The notes under the pieces are model-generated. The model did no database searches. It worked only from the letters and a program-made list of their open reading frames with translations, and was not told the DNA's origin. DNA of 9,244 nt, taken from contig DAOPZG010000108.1 of NCBI GenBank assembly GCA_035353235.1, positions 1 to 9,244 on the forward strand, given 5' to 3'. The position numbers and the translations under genes are program-made. Positions 1-5,720 of the stretch are shown one piece after another. The stretch comes from CAXXOK01 sp035353235 (lineage in GTDB: Bacteria; Bacillota; Clostridia; Christensenellales; Aristaeellaceae). Position 1 is the stretch's first letter; each line of letters opens with the position of its first letter.

Positions 1-776
1 CCAAGAGTGCGGGCATTTATCTGGTATCGTGCGAAACCGCCGCGGCCAGCGCGCTAAGCGGGGTGCTCAGCGATCCGCGCGCGCTGGATACGGACTTGAA
101 CATCCCCATGCCAGAGCGCTTCGCGTATAACGACAACCTGATCATTCCCCCGGCTTCGCCCGAAACGGCGGACGAGGTGGAAGTGGTGCGCGGTCCCAAC
201 ATCAAACCCTTTCCGCAGGCGGAGAAACTGGCGGAAAGCCTGACCGGCAGGGCGCTGCTGAAGATGGAGGACAACATCACCACCGACCATATCATGCCCA
301 GCGACAGCAAGCTGCTGCCCTACCGCTCCAACATCCCCAAGCTGAGCGAATACTGCCTTACCCCCGTGGACGCGACCTTCCCCGAGCGGGCGAAGGCGGC
401 GGGCGGCGGTTTCCTGATCGCGGGGCAAAACTACGGGCAGGGCTCCAGCCGCGAGCACGCGGCGCTGGTGCCGCTGTACCTGAAGGTGCGCGGCATTCTG
501 GCCAAGAGTTTCGCGCGTATCCACCGCGATAACCTGATTAACAACGGCATCCTGCCCATGGCCTTTGCCGACGAGGCGGATTACGACCGTTTCGACCGGG
601 ACGACGAGATGGAACTGCCGGGTGTGCGCGCGCTGATTGAGCGCGGGGCGGAACGCATCCCCGTGCGCAACGTTACGAAAGGCTTTACCTGTGAGGTGCT
701 GCTGCCGTTAAGCGACCGCCAGCGTCGGATGGTGCTCGCGGGCGGGCTGATCAACATGATCCGGGAAAACGCGTAA
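1..776 (+). CDS. Aconitate hydratase, C-terminal part (5' end outside window)
   Basis: This is the 3' part of an aconitase gene, catalysing citrate/isocitrate interconversion via cis-aconitate in the cytosol. The reading frame is open from base 3 (257 residues to the TAA), so the start and the Fe-S-binding domains 1-3 lie upstream. What is visible is the linker and the C-terminal swivel domain: KMEDNITTDHIMPSDSKLLP near bases 261-320, and the hallmark GQNYGQGSSREHAAL near 423-467. By family knowledge, the SSR triad (codons at 444-452) supplies the catalytic serine and a substrate-binding arginine. The sequence style (YLVSCETAAASALSG, short C-terminus, QRRMVLAGGLINMIRE end) fits the shorter Aquifex/clostridial-type aconitase (about 640 residues) rather than AcnA or AcnB. 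A homoaconitase/isopropylmalate-isomerase relative is less likely. No disruption is seen. Transcription probably ends at the hairpin just downstream. Confidence 0.93.
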   Translation, partial: KSAGIYLVSCETAAASALSGVLSDPRALDTDLNIPMPERFAYNDNLIIPPASPETADEVEVVRGPNIKPFPQAEKLAESLTGRALLKMEDNITTDHIMPSDSKLLPYRSNIPKLSEYCLTPVDATFPERAKAAGGGFLIAGQNYGQGSSREHAALVPLYLKVRGILAKSFARIHRDNLINNGILPMAFADEADYDRFDRDDEMELPGVRALIERGAERIPVRNVTKGFTCEVLLPLSDRQRRMVLAGGLINMIRENA

Positions 777-795
777 AACGATTCATACGCGAATA

Positions 796-843
796 GGAAA
801 ATCGCTTAGAGATTCTCTATGCGGTTTTCCTTTTCGCTTTTTT
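796..843 (+). terminator. Rho-independent terminator after the aconitase gene
   Basis: A 10-bp stem (796-805 with 821-830, one G-T wobble) encloses an inner 5-bp stem (807-811 with 815-819, loop ATT). It is followed by the T-rich run 831-843. It lies 20 bases past the aconitase stop. On the opposite strand the same hairpin could also stop transcripts of the convergent membrane-protein gene, though its U-tract there is poor. Confidence 0.85.
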
Positions 844-860
844 ATCTATATTTAGATCAT

Positions 861-1757
861 TCAAAAAGGGACGGATGGATGATTAGTTTTAGAATTCTTT
901 TGCTTCTTCATCGCTTTATACTTCAAAGAATTACATATGAATAATGCAGGTACAACGTTGCTGATAAGAAAAACACCAAGATAAGCATATATTGAAGGGT
1001 GACTGGTTATAAGGTAAAAAAGAAGAACACAATTTTGGAGAAAGATAAGCAAGAAGGTTATATAAAGACAGAGATTCATTGTTTTTTCAAATTTCGTATA
1101 TACAGGAAGTATTGCTTTTTGAACAAGTAGTATAGTTGTTTCTAATGCACAGAAGAAAGCACCCCATACTTTGATATCGACTGATATTTCGTTTATTATA
1201 GCTGCTATTGAAGCTAAACGTCCAGCAAGAATGTATAAGAATATAAAGGCCGATATGTAAGCGATTAGGCGAAAACCACATTGCCAGATATAGAATGAAG
1301 GGATAAGGTTTAATTTCGTGATTGTCTTTCTTTCGAGAAGTGTTTTCTGAACGAGGATAGGATCGCCTTTTAGTTGACGCTCTAAATAATCACGTTCCGC
1401 TGGTTTCGTGTGTATAGTAAGACAATACTTGGAGTCCTTTTTAAAATGTTTCTCGATGTCAAGCGACTGTTCGGCATCAAGAATTTCCATTGCGCGATTA
1501 TTATCAAATAGTAAGCCAGTAAGAAGGGAAAAGAGGAAAGAAACAAACGCAGCGATCGCGCGTGACCACCAGTTTCCTTGCCCTAAAGCTATGTTATATA
1601 AGAAAGCCTGTGCTGTAAAGAACAAGACAGGCGTCTGCCAGAGAAGCGTATTATGGTTTATTCTCCTGTCAGATAAAATTCGATACTGTTCAATTAACAA
1701 TTTGTCACGATTAATATCGCCCAGAGACGCTGTTTCTTGATTAGCGTTATGATCCAT
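861..1757 (-). CDS. Unrecognised AT-rich multi-pass membrane protein
   Basis: I do not recognise a named family. The 298-residue protein has a polar N-terminus (1-38, with LLIEQYRILSDRRINHNTL), two adjacent hydrophobic segments (about 39-58 and 66-84), a charged cytosol-like stretch of about 70 residues (85-150, rich in K/E/D), then about four more hydrophobic segments (about 158-180, 195-213, 228-251, 256-277) and a basic tail (YKAMKKQKNSK). The early paired helices followed by a charged helix recall SLATT-type 2TM effector proteins, but that is only a topology impression and the extra C-terminal helices do not fit it. The ATG at 1757 is preferred to a TTG at 1787 because AGGTGA lies 4 bases upstream of it. 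The gene is visibly far richer in A/T (including A/T-ending codons) than every neighbour, which suggests horizontal acquisition. It is convergent with the aconitase gene and divergent from hsp20. Confidence 0.7.
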   Translation of the reverse strand: MDHNANQETASLGDINRDKLLIEQYRILSDRRINHNTLLWQTPVLFFTAQAFLYNIALGQGNWWSRAIAAFVSFLFSLLTGLLFDNNRAMEILDAEQSLDIEKHFKKDSKYCLTIHTKPAERDYLERQLKGDPILVQKTLLERKTITKLNLIPSFYIWQCGFRLIAYISAFIFLYILAGRLASIAAIINEISVDIKVWGAFFCALETTILLVQKAILPVYTKFEKTMNLCLYITFLLIFLQNCVLLFYLITSHPSIYAYLGVFLISNVVPALFICNSLKYKAMKKQKNSKTNHPSVPF

Positions 1758-1777
1758 GTTATCACCTGCGATAACAT
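1756..1777. repeat. 8-bp inverted repeat over RBS and start codon of the membrane-protein gene
   Basis: ATGTTATC (1756-1763) and its exact reverse complement GATAACAT (1770-1777) flank six bases that contain the AGGT of the Shine-Dalgarno. One arm includes two bases of the start codon and the other touches the TATAAT box. It could be a repressor operator or, if the transcript starts far enough upstream, an RNA hairpin exposing or hiding the ribosome site. Confidence 0.55.
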
Positions 1778-1781
1778 TATA
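1776..1781 (-). promoter_or_regulatory. -10 element (TATAAT) for the membrane-protein gene
   Basis: A consensus TATAAT reads leftward 18 bases ahead of the ATG at 1757. No good -35 is found at 16-18 bp (the best reads AACATT). Transcription would start near 1769, giving a leader of about a dozen bases that begins almost at the ribosome binding site. The right arm of the palindrome 1756-1777 overlaps its edge. Confidence 0.4.
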
Positions 1782-1820
1782 ATACAAAAATAGATAAAAA
1801 TGTTATACGGATTTATTTCG

Positions 1821-1835
1821 ATATGAATATCATAT
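1821..1835. repeat. Small palindrome in the AT-rich intergenic region
   Basis: ATATGA-ATA-TCATAT is a perfect 6+3+6 inverted repeat. In such AT-rich DNA it could arise by chance. It lies between the membrane-protein promoter and the hsp20 control region and could be an operator for either. Confidence 0.3.
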
Positions 1836-1838
1836 AGC

Positions 1839-1888
1839 TATTTAAAAAATCAAGAAAATTCAAGAATATATTTAAAAAATCAAGAAAA
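1839..1888. repeat. 20-bp direct repeat, 30-bp period
   Basis: TATTTAAAAAATCAAGAAAA occurs exactly at 1839-1858 and again at 1869-1888. A partial third motif (CAAGAATATA) sits between them at 1861-1870. The A-tracts recur about every three helical turns, which would phase DNA bending. They lie 57-106 bp upstream of the hsp20 -35 and also behind the divergent membrane-protein gene. Confidence 0.6.
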
Positions 1889-1907
1889 AGGATTATTGCA
1901 AAGGGAA

Positions 1908-1924
1908 ATTGACCATTCCTGACC
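1908..1924. promoter_or_regulatory. Second (upstream) CtsR-like operator
   Basis: Read on the minus strand, GGTCAGG-AAT-GGTCAAT matches the CtsR pattern RGTCAAA-NAN-RGTCAAA in 5/7 and 6/7 heptad positions, with the correct 3-bp spacer and its central A. It is weaker than the 1944-1960 site and lies 36 bp upstream of it in the same orientation. Confidence 0.45.
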
Positions 1925-1943
1925 ATAGAAGTCTGATACGATA

Positions 1944-1960
1944 ATTGACTTTCTTTGACC
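1944..1960. promoter_or_regulatory. CtsR-type heat-shock operator overlapping the hsp20 -35
   Basis: On the minus strand the site reads GGTCAAA-GAA-AGTCAAT. The known CtsR consensus of Gram-positive heat-shock genes is RGTCAAA-NAN-RGTCAAA. The first heptad matches 7/7, the second 6/7, and the spacer has the required length and central A. It covers the -35 hexamer of the hsp20 promoter, which is where a CtsR repressor would be expected to act. The ctsR gene itself is not in this window. Confidence 0.7.
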
Positions 1961-1973
1961 TTGATGGTATCCT
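1945..1973 (+). promoter_or_regulatory. Sigma-A promoter of hsp20
   Basis: TTGACT (1945-1950), 17-bp spacer, TATCCT (1968-1973). A start near 1980 gives a leader of about 94 bases before the ATG at 2074. The leader holds a TTCGGG/CCCGAA hairpin (1984-1989 with 1995-2000) and a GGGC/GCCC hairpin (2036-2039 with 2046-2049). Confidence 0.65.
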
Positions 1974-2073
1974 TTAATCACGGTTCGGGGGAAACCCGAA
2001 AGGGAGTCCTCAAACCCGATCAGATGATTTTGGATGGGCCTGAATGCCCGCAGTACATGAAGGAGGATGCAAT

Positions 2074-2526
2074 ATGTATACCTTAGTTCCTTTTCGCCGT
2101 AACCTTTCCCGTGAGCTCCCCACGTCCGTGATGAACGATAACTTTTTCCGGTCGTTCTTCGACATGAGCGACATGATGGGTCCGGCGGGTTTCCGCGTGG
2201 ACGTGCGCGAGGATGATAAGTCCTACCAGCTGGAAGCCGAACTGCCCGGCGTGCCCAAGGACAAGCTGAACGTGTGCGTGGACGACGGCACCCTGACCAT
2301 CAGCGCCGACCTGAACGAGGAGAAGAAGGAAGAAAAGGCCAACTACCTTTACAGCGAGCGCCGCAGCGGCCATGTGGAGCGCAGCTTCAACCTGGAAGGC
2401 ATTGACGCCGACAACATCAAGGCGGATTACCGCAATGGCGTGTTGCTGGTCACCCTGCCCAAGGAGCAGCCCACCCCCAAGAAGGAAGCCAAGAAGATTG
2501 AAATTGTTTCTCAGGAGAACGCCTAA
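2074..2526 (+). CDS. Small heat-shock protein, Hsp20/alpha-crystallin family
   Basis: A 150-residue ATP-independent holdase that binds unfolding proteins in the cytosol as oligomers, close in form to clostridial Hsp18. The ATG at 2074 follows AAGGAGG (2060-2066) by 7 bases; an in-frame upstream ATG at 2044 lacks such a site. Residues 1-39 form the short N-terminal arm (NDNFFRSFFDMSD). The alpha-crystallin domain spans about 40-130 (FRVDVRED start, AELPGV at 55-60, acidic/lysine loop at 80-88, GVLLVTLPK at 122-130). The C-terminal tail carries the oligomerising I-x-I motif (IEI, 142-144). Length and motifs are normal. It appears monocistronic, with its own promoter under two CtsR-type sites, so heat induction through CtsR is expected. 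Confidence 0.95.
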   Translation: MYTLVPFRRNLSRELPTSVMNDNFFRSFFDMSDMMGPAGFRVDVREDDKSYQLEAELPGVPKDKLNVCVDDGTLTISADLNEEKKEEKANYLYSERRSGHVERSFNLEGIDADNIKADYRNGVLLVTLPKEQPTPKKEAKKIEIVSQENA

Positions 2527-2573
2527 GGGCACTCCGGGAAATAACAGGGAGGCGAGTCCCCCCGATGAAATAC

Positions 2574-2602
2574 GGGAGTTTCCCTTCTTTTGGGAAACTC
2601 CC
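2574..2602 (+). terminator. Strong hairpin 48 bases after hsp20, possible terminator or 3' stabiliser
   Basis: An 11-bp perfect stem (2574-2584 with 2592-2602) has a 7-base T-rich loop. No T-run follows it on the plus strand, so it is not a textbook intrinsic terminator. It could slow exonucleases or act as a weak or bidirectional terminator. Confidence 0.45.
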
Positions 2603-2616
2603 CCACAATCAAAACA

Positions 2617-2689
2617 AACCGCCGACCGTCGGTCAAACGGTTAATGGCAATACGCCAAATCGCATGATGCGAAGGGCCGCATAAGGCCC
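2617..2689. other. Run of four consecutive small hairpins
   Basis: Between the hsp20 hairpin and the first GC-rich terminator-like stem lie, in order: AACCG/CGGTT (2617-2621 with 2638-2642) enclosing CCGA/TCGG (2622-2625 with 2629-2632); TGGC/GCCA (2645-2648 with 2654-2657); TCGCA/TGCGA (2660-2664 with 2668-2672); and GGGCC/GGCCC (2674-2678 with 2685-2689). They are separated by only 1-3 bases. No open reading frame with a credible start covers them. The density suggests a structured RNA or hsp20 3' UTR rather than chance. Confidence 0.45.
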
Positions 2690-2700
2690 GCACCCATGAA

Positions 2701-2725
2701 AACCGCCGCGAACATCGCGGCGGTT
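2701..2725 (-). terminator. GC-rich hairpin, copy 1, likely terminator for the leftward membrane-protein gene
   Basis: A perfect 11-bp stem (2701-2711 with 2715-2725) with loop ACA. Reading leftward it is followed by TTTTC, a short U-tract. Reading rightward the tail is CAGTTTGC. It is nearly identical to the hairpin at 2887-2911. Transcripts from the 2927-4618 gene would meet it about 200 bases past the stop. Confidence 0.5.
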
Positions 2726-2916
2726 CAGTTTGCTTACAAAGGCTCATCTGCGTTGTCAGCTACGGGATGGCAAGGGGCATCACTTACAAACGGTAAGCTC
2801 AACCCCTTGCCACCCTTACTTCCCAGCATCTGAACCTTTTTGAGCAAGCTGCTCTATTTGCTGGATGCTGGTTTACCAACGGTCTGAACCGCCGCGAACA
2901 TCACGGCGGTTTTTTT
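2726..2916 (+). ncRNA. Candidate structured RNA ending in a terminator
   Basis: This geneless stretch folds readily on paper. GGCAAGGGG (2769-2777) pairs perfectly with CCCCTTGCC (2803-2811) and encloses CTTAC/GTAAG (2783-2787 with 2793-2797). CCAGCATC (2823-2830) pairs with GATGCTGG (2864-2871) and encloses GAGCA/TGCTC (2842-2846 with 2850-2854). Both are followed by a terminator with seven T at 2887-2916. I see no convincing promoter in front and cannot match it to a known RNA class. It could instead be a 3' UTR or a non-coding remnant of a repeat. The strand is set only by the terminator. Confidence 0.35.
2887..2916 (+). terminator. Rho-independent terminator, copy 2 of the GC-rich hairpin
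   Basis: The stem is 2887-2897 with 2901-2911, broken by one C-A mismatch, loop ACA, followed by a T-run ending at 2916. It is the same 25-mer as 2701-2725 with one substitution (A for G at 2903). It should stop any rightward transcript of the hairpin-rich region. Confidence 0.75.
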
Positions 2917-2926
2917 ACGTGTCTTT

Positions 2927-4618
2927 TTAGGTGAGCTGAAACCGGTAAAACCGTAAAGTTGCGCTTTCTCCGCAGGGAACGGCCTCCACCGGGCTACCAA
3001 GCGCGTCGGTCAGATAAGCGAGCAGATCGGCGGTTCCAGACGGGTCCGCCGCTGCGAATATGATGCGGCCGCTTACCCAGTCGGTGGCGGTCAAATGGTC
3101 CGCGTCCAGGCCCAGAAGCGCCAGCTGGCGGTTCCAGGAGGGAGTGCGGCAGCCCCAGTCTCCCCAGAGGGCGATGTTGGCGGGCAGGCCCGCGCTTACG
3201 GAGGGAAAAAGCCGGGTATCCCGAAGCAGCGCGGTATCGCGTACCACCAGCAGGTCCGGGTTTTGCAGGGCGTATTTCTCCAGCTCCGCTTCCCGCTGCT
3301 GGGAGGTCGTATCCTGCCTTCGGGTTACGGCGTGCGCCGTGATCCGCAGGGCATAACCGGATACGACCACCGACAGGCAGACCATCGCCAGCAGAGCCGC
3401 GCGCCTGACCCGGCCGGCGGGCGGCTTTTGAAGCAGCTGAAAGCCGAACAGCACGGCGGCACAGGGCATCAGCACCGTGTCCACGCCGCGGCCGATCAGC
3501 CGCCCGCGTAACCCCAGATAGAGCAGCAGTAAGCCAGCGCCAAGCCACGCCAGCGTCGCCGCCGCGGCGGTCAGCGGCGCGTTTTTCCGGTCGCCCAGCC
3601 AGCAGAGGGCGGTAAGCAGCGTTAACAGTACCGCCATCGCCGCGTAACGCGGGTTTTGGGAAAAGAACGCAAGCAGGCGGCCCGGCGCGTCCGCTGTGGA
3701 AAGGGACGGATAGGCGGCGGCCATTGTTTGCAGCGCTTCCGTGCCAATATCGGAGCTTAGAAAATACCATTGCCGCACCAGCTCCGTCTCGGAGGCGCTC
3801 AGGCCGCTGTTGGCGGCGAGAGCGGGCGCGGGATCGGTTTGAAAATCTGTGTAGTCCATCAGGGCGATACGGGCGTTCTGCCAGCCTATATAGGGTTGCA
3901 GGCCCCGCAGGTTGATTTCTGCCTGCCGGATACCGGCCAGCGCGCCAAAAACGCCTACATAGAGCGCCAGCGCGATCAGCAGGGGGCGGAAGTACCGCGC
4001 GGGCTGTTCCCTGCGGGAACGCCACTGCCACAGAAACACCAGCGCCGAAAAGGCGAGGGCGGGCAAAACGCTTACGGCGCGCAGACAATAGGCGCAAACC
4101 AGCAGGAACAGGCTCAGTCCATAAGCTCGCAGGCGCTGGCAGTTGGTATATCCGCTTTGTCCCGCCGTTAACTGCTGGGCGACGGCAGCCGCGCCGGCCA
4201 GCCCCGCGGTGGACGTATAGCTGACCCGGCAGCAGGCAAACGCCGCGAAAACGGAAAGCATCACCGCCGCCGCCAGCCCACACGCCAGCCACGGGCAACG
4301 CCGCGCCTGCGCAAGCTGGGCCATGCTTTTACCAAGCACGACGGCGCTGAAATATAACAGCGCCAGTTGATAAACGGAGAACCAGGCCACGCCCGGCACG
4401 GCAAGACTGAGCCCGTACAGAAGCCACGCAAGCAGCGTGTGCGTGTAAAGGGTGAAGTTGGCGGGGATTCCGCCTTCAAAGCCCATGAAGGGTTTCAGCA
4501 TCAGCATATCGTCGGAGTTTTCATATCGGAAATTGCCAAACCAGGCGAGCGCCAGAAACATCAACGTCGCCAGAATGAAACCGAATAACCAGTCATTTCG
4601 GAGTTGTCGCCATGCCAC
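2927..4618 (-). CDS. Polytopic membrane protein, GT-C glycosyltransferase-like
   Basis: A 563-residue integral membrane protein with no close named family that I recognise. Hydrophobic segments lie at about 10-28, 58-78, 80-96, 110-130, 165-178, 182-198, 211-229, 325-341, 348-369, 381-396 and 407-424. A final soluble domain of about 135 residues (430-563) follows. The first external loop has RYENSDDMLM (31-40); an acidic pair in that loop is typical of GT-C enzymes that use polyprenyl-phosphate sugars, hence the tentative call. The loop at 230-320 is also hydrophilic. The GTG at 4618 is chosen because GGGGAGAGG sits 6 bases upstream. A TTG at 4696 lies at or ahead of the likely transcription start (about 4694). 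It could equally be a non-enzymatic membrane protein. It is divergent from the HAD gene and ends facing hsp20. Confidence 0.75.
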   Translation of the reverse strand: MAWRQLRNDWLFGFILATLMFLALAWFGNFRYENSDDMLMLKPFMGFEGGIPANFTLYTHTLLAWLLYGLSLAVPGVAWFSVYQLALLYFSAVVLGKSMAQLAQARRCPWLACGLAAAVMLSVFAAFACCRVSYTSTAGLAGAAAVAQQLTAGQSGYTNCQRLRAYGLSLFLLVCAYCLRAVSVLPALAFSALVFLWQWRSRREQPARYFRPLLIALALYVGVFGALAGIRQAEINLRGLQPYIGWQNARIALMDYTDFQTDPAPALAANSGLSASETELVRQWYFLSSDIGTEALQTMAAAYPSLSTADAPGRLLAFFSQNPRYAAMAVLLTLLTALCWLGDRKNAPLTAAAATLAWLGAGLLLLYLGLRGRLIGRGVDTVLMPCAAVLFGFQLLQKPPAGRVRRAALLAMVCLSVVVSGYALRITAHAVTRRQDTTSQQREAELEKYALQNPDLLVVRDTALLRDTRLFPSVSAGLPANIALWGDWGCRTPSWNRQLALLGLDADHLTATDWVSGRIIFAAADPSGTADLLAYLTDALGSPVEAVPCGESATLRFYRFQLT

Positions 4619-4700
4619 GCCGATCCTCTCCCCGCCGCGATGATGGATATGTATATCTACCTTTGCATGAGTGTCGGGAACGCGTTGGAAATACAACCCG

Positions 4701-4730
4701 AAGGTATCACATTTTTCTCCCGTATGTCAA
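4701..4730 (-). promoter_or_regulatory. Promoter of the GT-C-like membrane-protein gene
   Basis: Leftward TTGACA (4730-4725), 18-bp spacer, TACCTT (4706-4701) preceded by TGA, an extended -10. The -35 is perfect and the -10 weak. Its -35 lies 13 bp from the -35 of the divergent HAD promoter, so one bound regulator could affect both. Confidence 0.55.
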
Positions 4731-4743
4731 GCGTGCGGCGCTA

Positions 4744-4773
4744 TTGGCAACCGCCCTGCGTGCGTGCTATACT
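4744..4773 (+). promoter_or_regulatory. Promoter of the HAD phosphatase gene
   Basis: TTGGCA (4744-4749), 18-bp spacer, TATACT (4768-4773) preceded by TGC, an extended -10. Transcription would begin near 4780, giving a leader of about 97 bases to the ATG at 4877, or about 37 bases to an in-frame ATG at 4817. Confidence 0.7.
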
Positions 4774-4876
4774 GGGGAACGACGGGCGATCCGGGCCCGC
4801 CGGACGGAAGGTGCACATGGTGAAAACCTGTCCGGTTCGGCGAAAAGGACGCGAACCGTCGAAGGGAATGCCAGCC

Positions 4877-5563
4877 ATGCAAAAAACGTATGCTTTGTTT
4901 GATTTTGACGGTACGCTGATCCGGGGCGATTCGATCCTGCTGTTTTGTCTGTACGGAAAACGGAAGGGGCTGTTAAGCTGTCGCGGAATGGCGTATTCCC
5001 TGTGGACGGCACTGTTGTACGGCCTGCGTCTCTGCCCTCCGGTGCGGGCAAAGGAACGCGCGCTTTCCTTTTTGGCAGGCAAGAGCGCGGCGGAGGTGCA
5101 GGCGATCGCGGAGGATTTTGTGCAAACGATCCTGATTCCCCGCCTGCGGCCGGAGGGGCTGCAGACCATCGCGCGGCACCGCGAGCAGGGGCATGAGGTG
5201 CTGCTGGTGTCCGCATCCTCTTATTTTTATCTGAAACTTCTCAAAGAGGTACTGGGCGTAACGGATATCATCTGCACCCGGCTGGACGTGGACGAGAACG
5301 GTGTTTTCGCGGGCCGAGTGTGCGGGGAGAACTGCCGCGGGGTGCAAAAACCGCTGCGGCTGGCGGAATATCTGGCCGCAAAGGGCGACCGGCTGGATTA
5401 CGAAAGCTCCTGGGCGTATGGCGATTCCAGCGGTGATCTGCCGATGCTGCGCCTGTGCGGGCATAAGGTGGGCATCAACCCAAAACCGAGAATGTGGAGG
5501 GCTCTTCGTAAAATGGAGGGCGCGGAACGCATATTGTGGAGAGAACCGGACGATAAACCGTGA
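4877..5563 (+). CDS. HAD-superfamily subfamily IB phosphatase
   Basis: A 228-residue cytosolic HAD hydrolase of the SerB-like IB group, transferring phosphate via an aspartyl intermediate. The physiological substrate is not predictable from sequence; phosphoserine or a lipid/nucleotide phosphate are possible. Motif I is FDFDGTL (8-14; nucleophile D9, acid/base D11). The helical cap follows (about 20-90). Motif II is LLVSASS (middle of the protein), motif III the lysine in GVQKPLRLAEYL, and motif IV YGDSSGDLPML with the metal-binding acidic residues. Length is typical. The ATG at 4877 matches the usual family start and has AAGGGA 9 bases upstream. In-frame ATGs at 4868 and 4817 exist; the latter has a better-placed GGAAGG and would add 20 basic residues. 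It is the first gene of a rightward group with the next hydrolase 157 bases on. Confidence 0.88.
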   Translation: MQKTYALFDFDGTLIRGDSILLFCLYGKRKGLLSCRGMAYSLWTALLYGLRLCPPVRAKERALSFLAGKSAAEVQAIAEDFVQTILIPRLRPEGLQTIARHREQGHEVLLVSASSYFYLKLLKEVLGVTDIICTRLDVDENGVFAGRVCGENCRGVQKPLRLAEYLAAKGDRLDYESSWAYGDSSGDLPMLRLCGHKVGINPKPRMWRALRKMEGAERILWREPDDKP

Positions 5564-5580
5564 TCACACCATGGAATGTG

Positions 5581-5706
5581 GATGATCATCGAGAAATCCG
5601 GATGATATTTCATAGCTGTGGGAAAGACAACCGGAAACGCCTGCTCTCCGGAAATCGCCGGAAGGGAGACAGGGGAACCCCGGATTTTCTGGGCTGAGGC
5701 CCCTGT
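5581..5706 (+). promoter_or_regulatory. Structured leader between the HAD and serine-hydrolase genes
   Basis: The 157-base gap has no clear promoter or terminator. It holds a 10-bp palindrome GATGATCATC (5581-5590), a repeat of CGGATGAT-type sequence (GGATGAT at 5580 and 5600), a TCCGG/CCGGA hairpin (5647-5651 with 5658-5662), and ACAGGGG/CCCCTGT (5669-5675 with 5700-5706). The last ends directly against the Shine-Dalgarno GGGAGG (5707-5712) and could tune translation of the next gene. Confidence 0.35.
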
Positions 5707-5720
5707 GGGAGGCGAAAACA

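Noticed and set aside
54..524. Long minus-strand open frame across the aconitase gene
   Set aside because: It is antisense to a clearly conserved enzyme, has low-complexity His/Arg/Gly content and no ribosome site; typical shadow of GC-rich coding DNA.
2026..2067. fourU-type RNA thermometer in the hsp20 leader
   Set aside because: The TTTT at 2028-2031 can pair with AGGA or AAGG of the Shine-Dalgarno, but no flanking base pairs extend the helix.
2994..4298. 434-codon minus-strand frame inside the GT-C-like gene
   Set aside because: The translation is Arg/Ala/Gly-rich without domains, in another frame of the same strand; the overlapping membrane-protein frame has a good start, topology and promoter.
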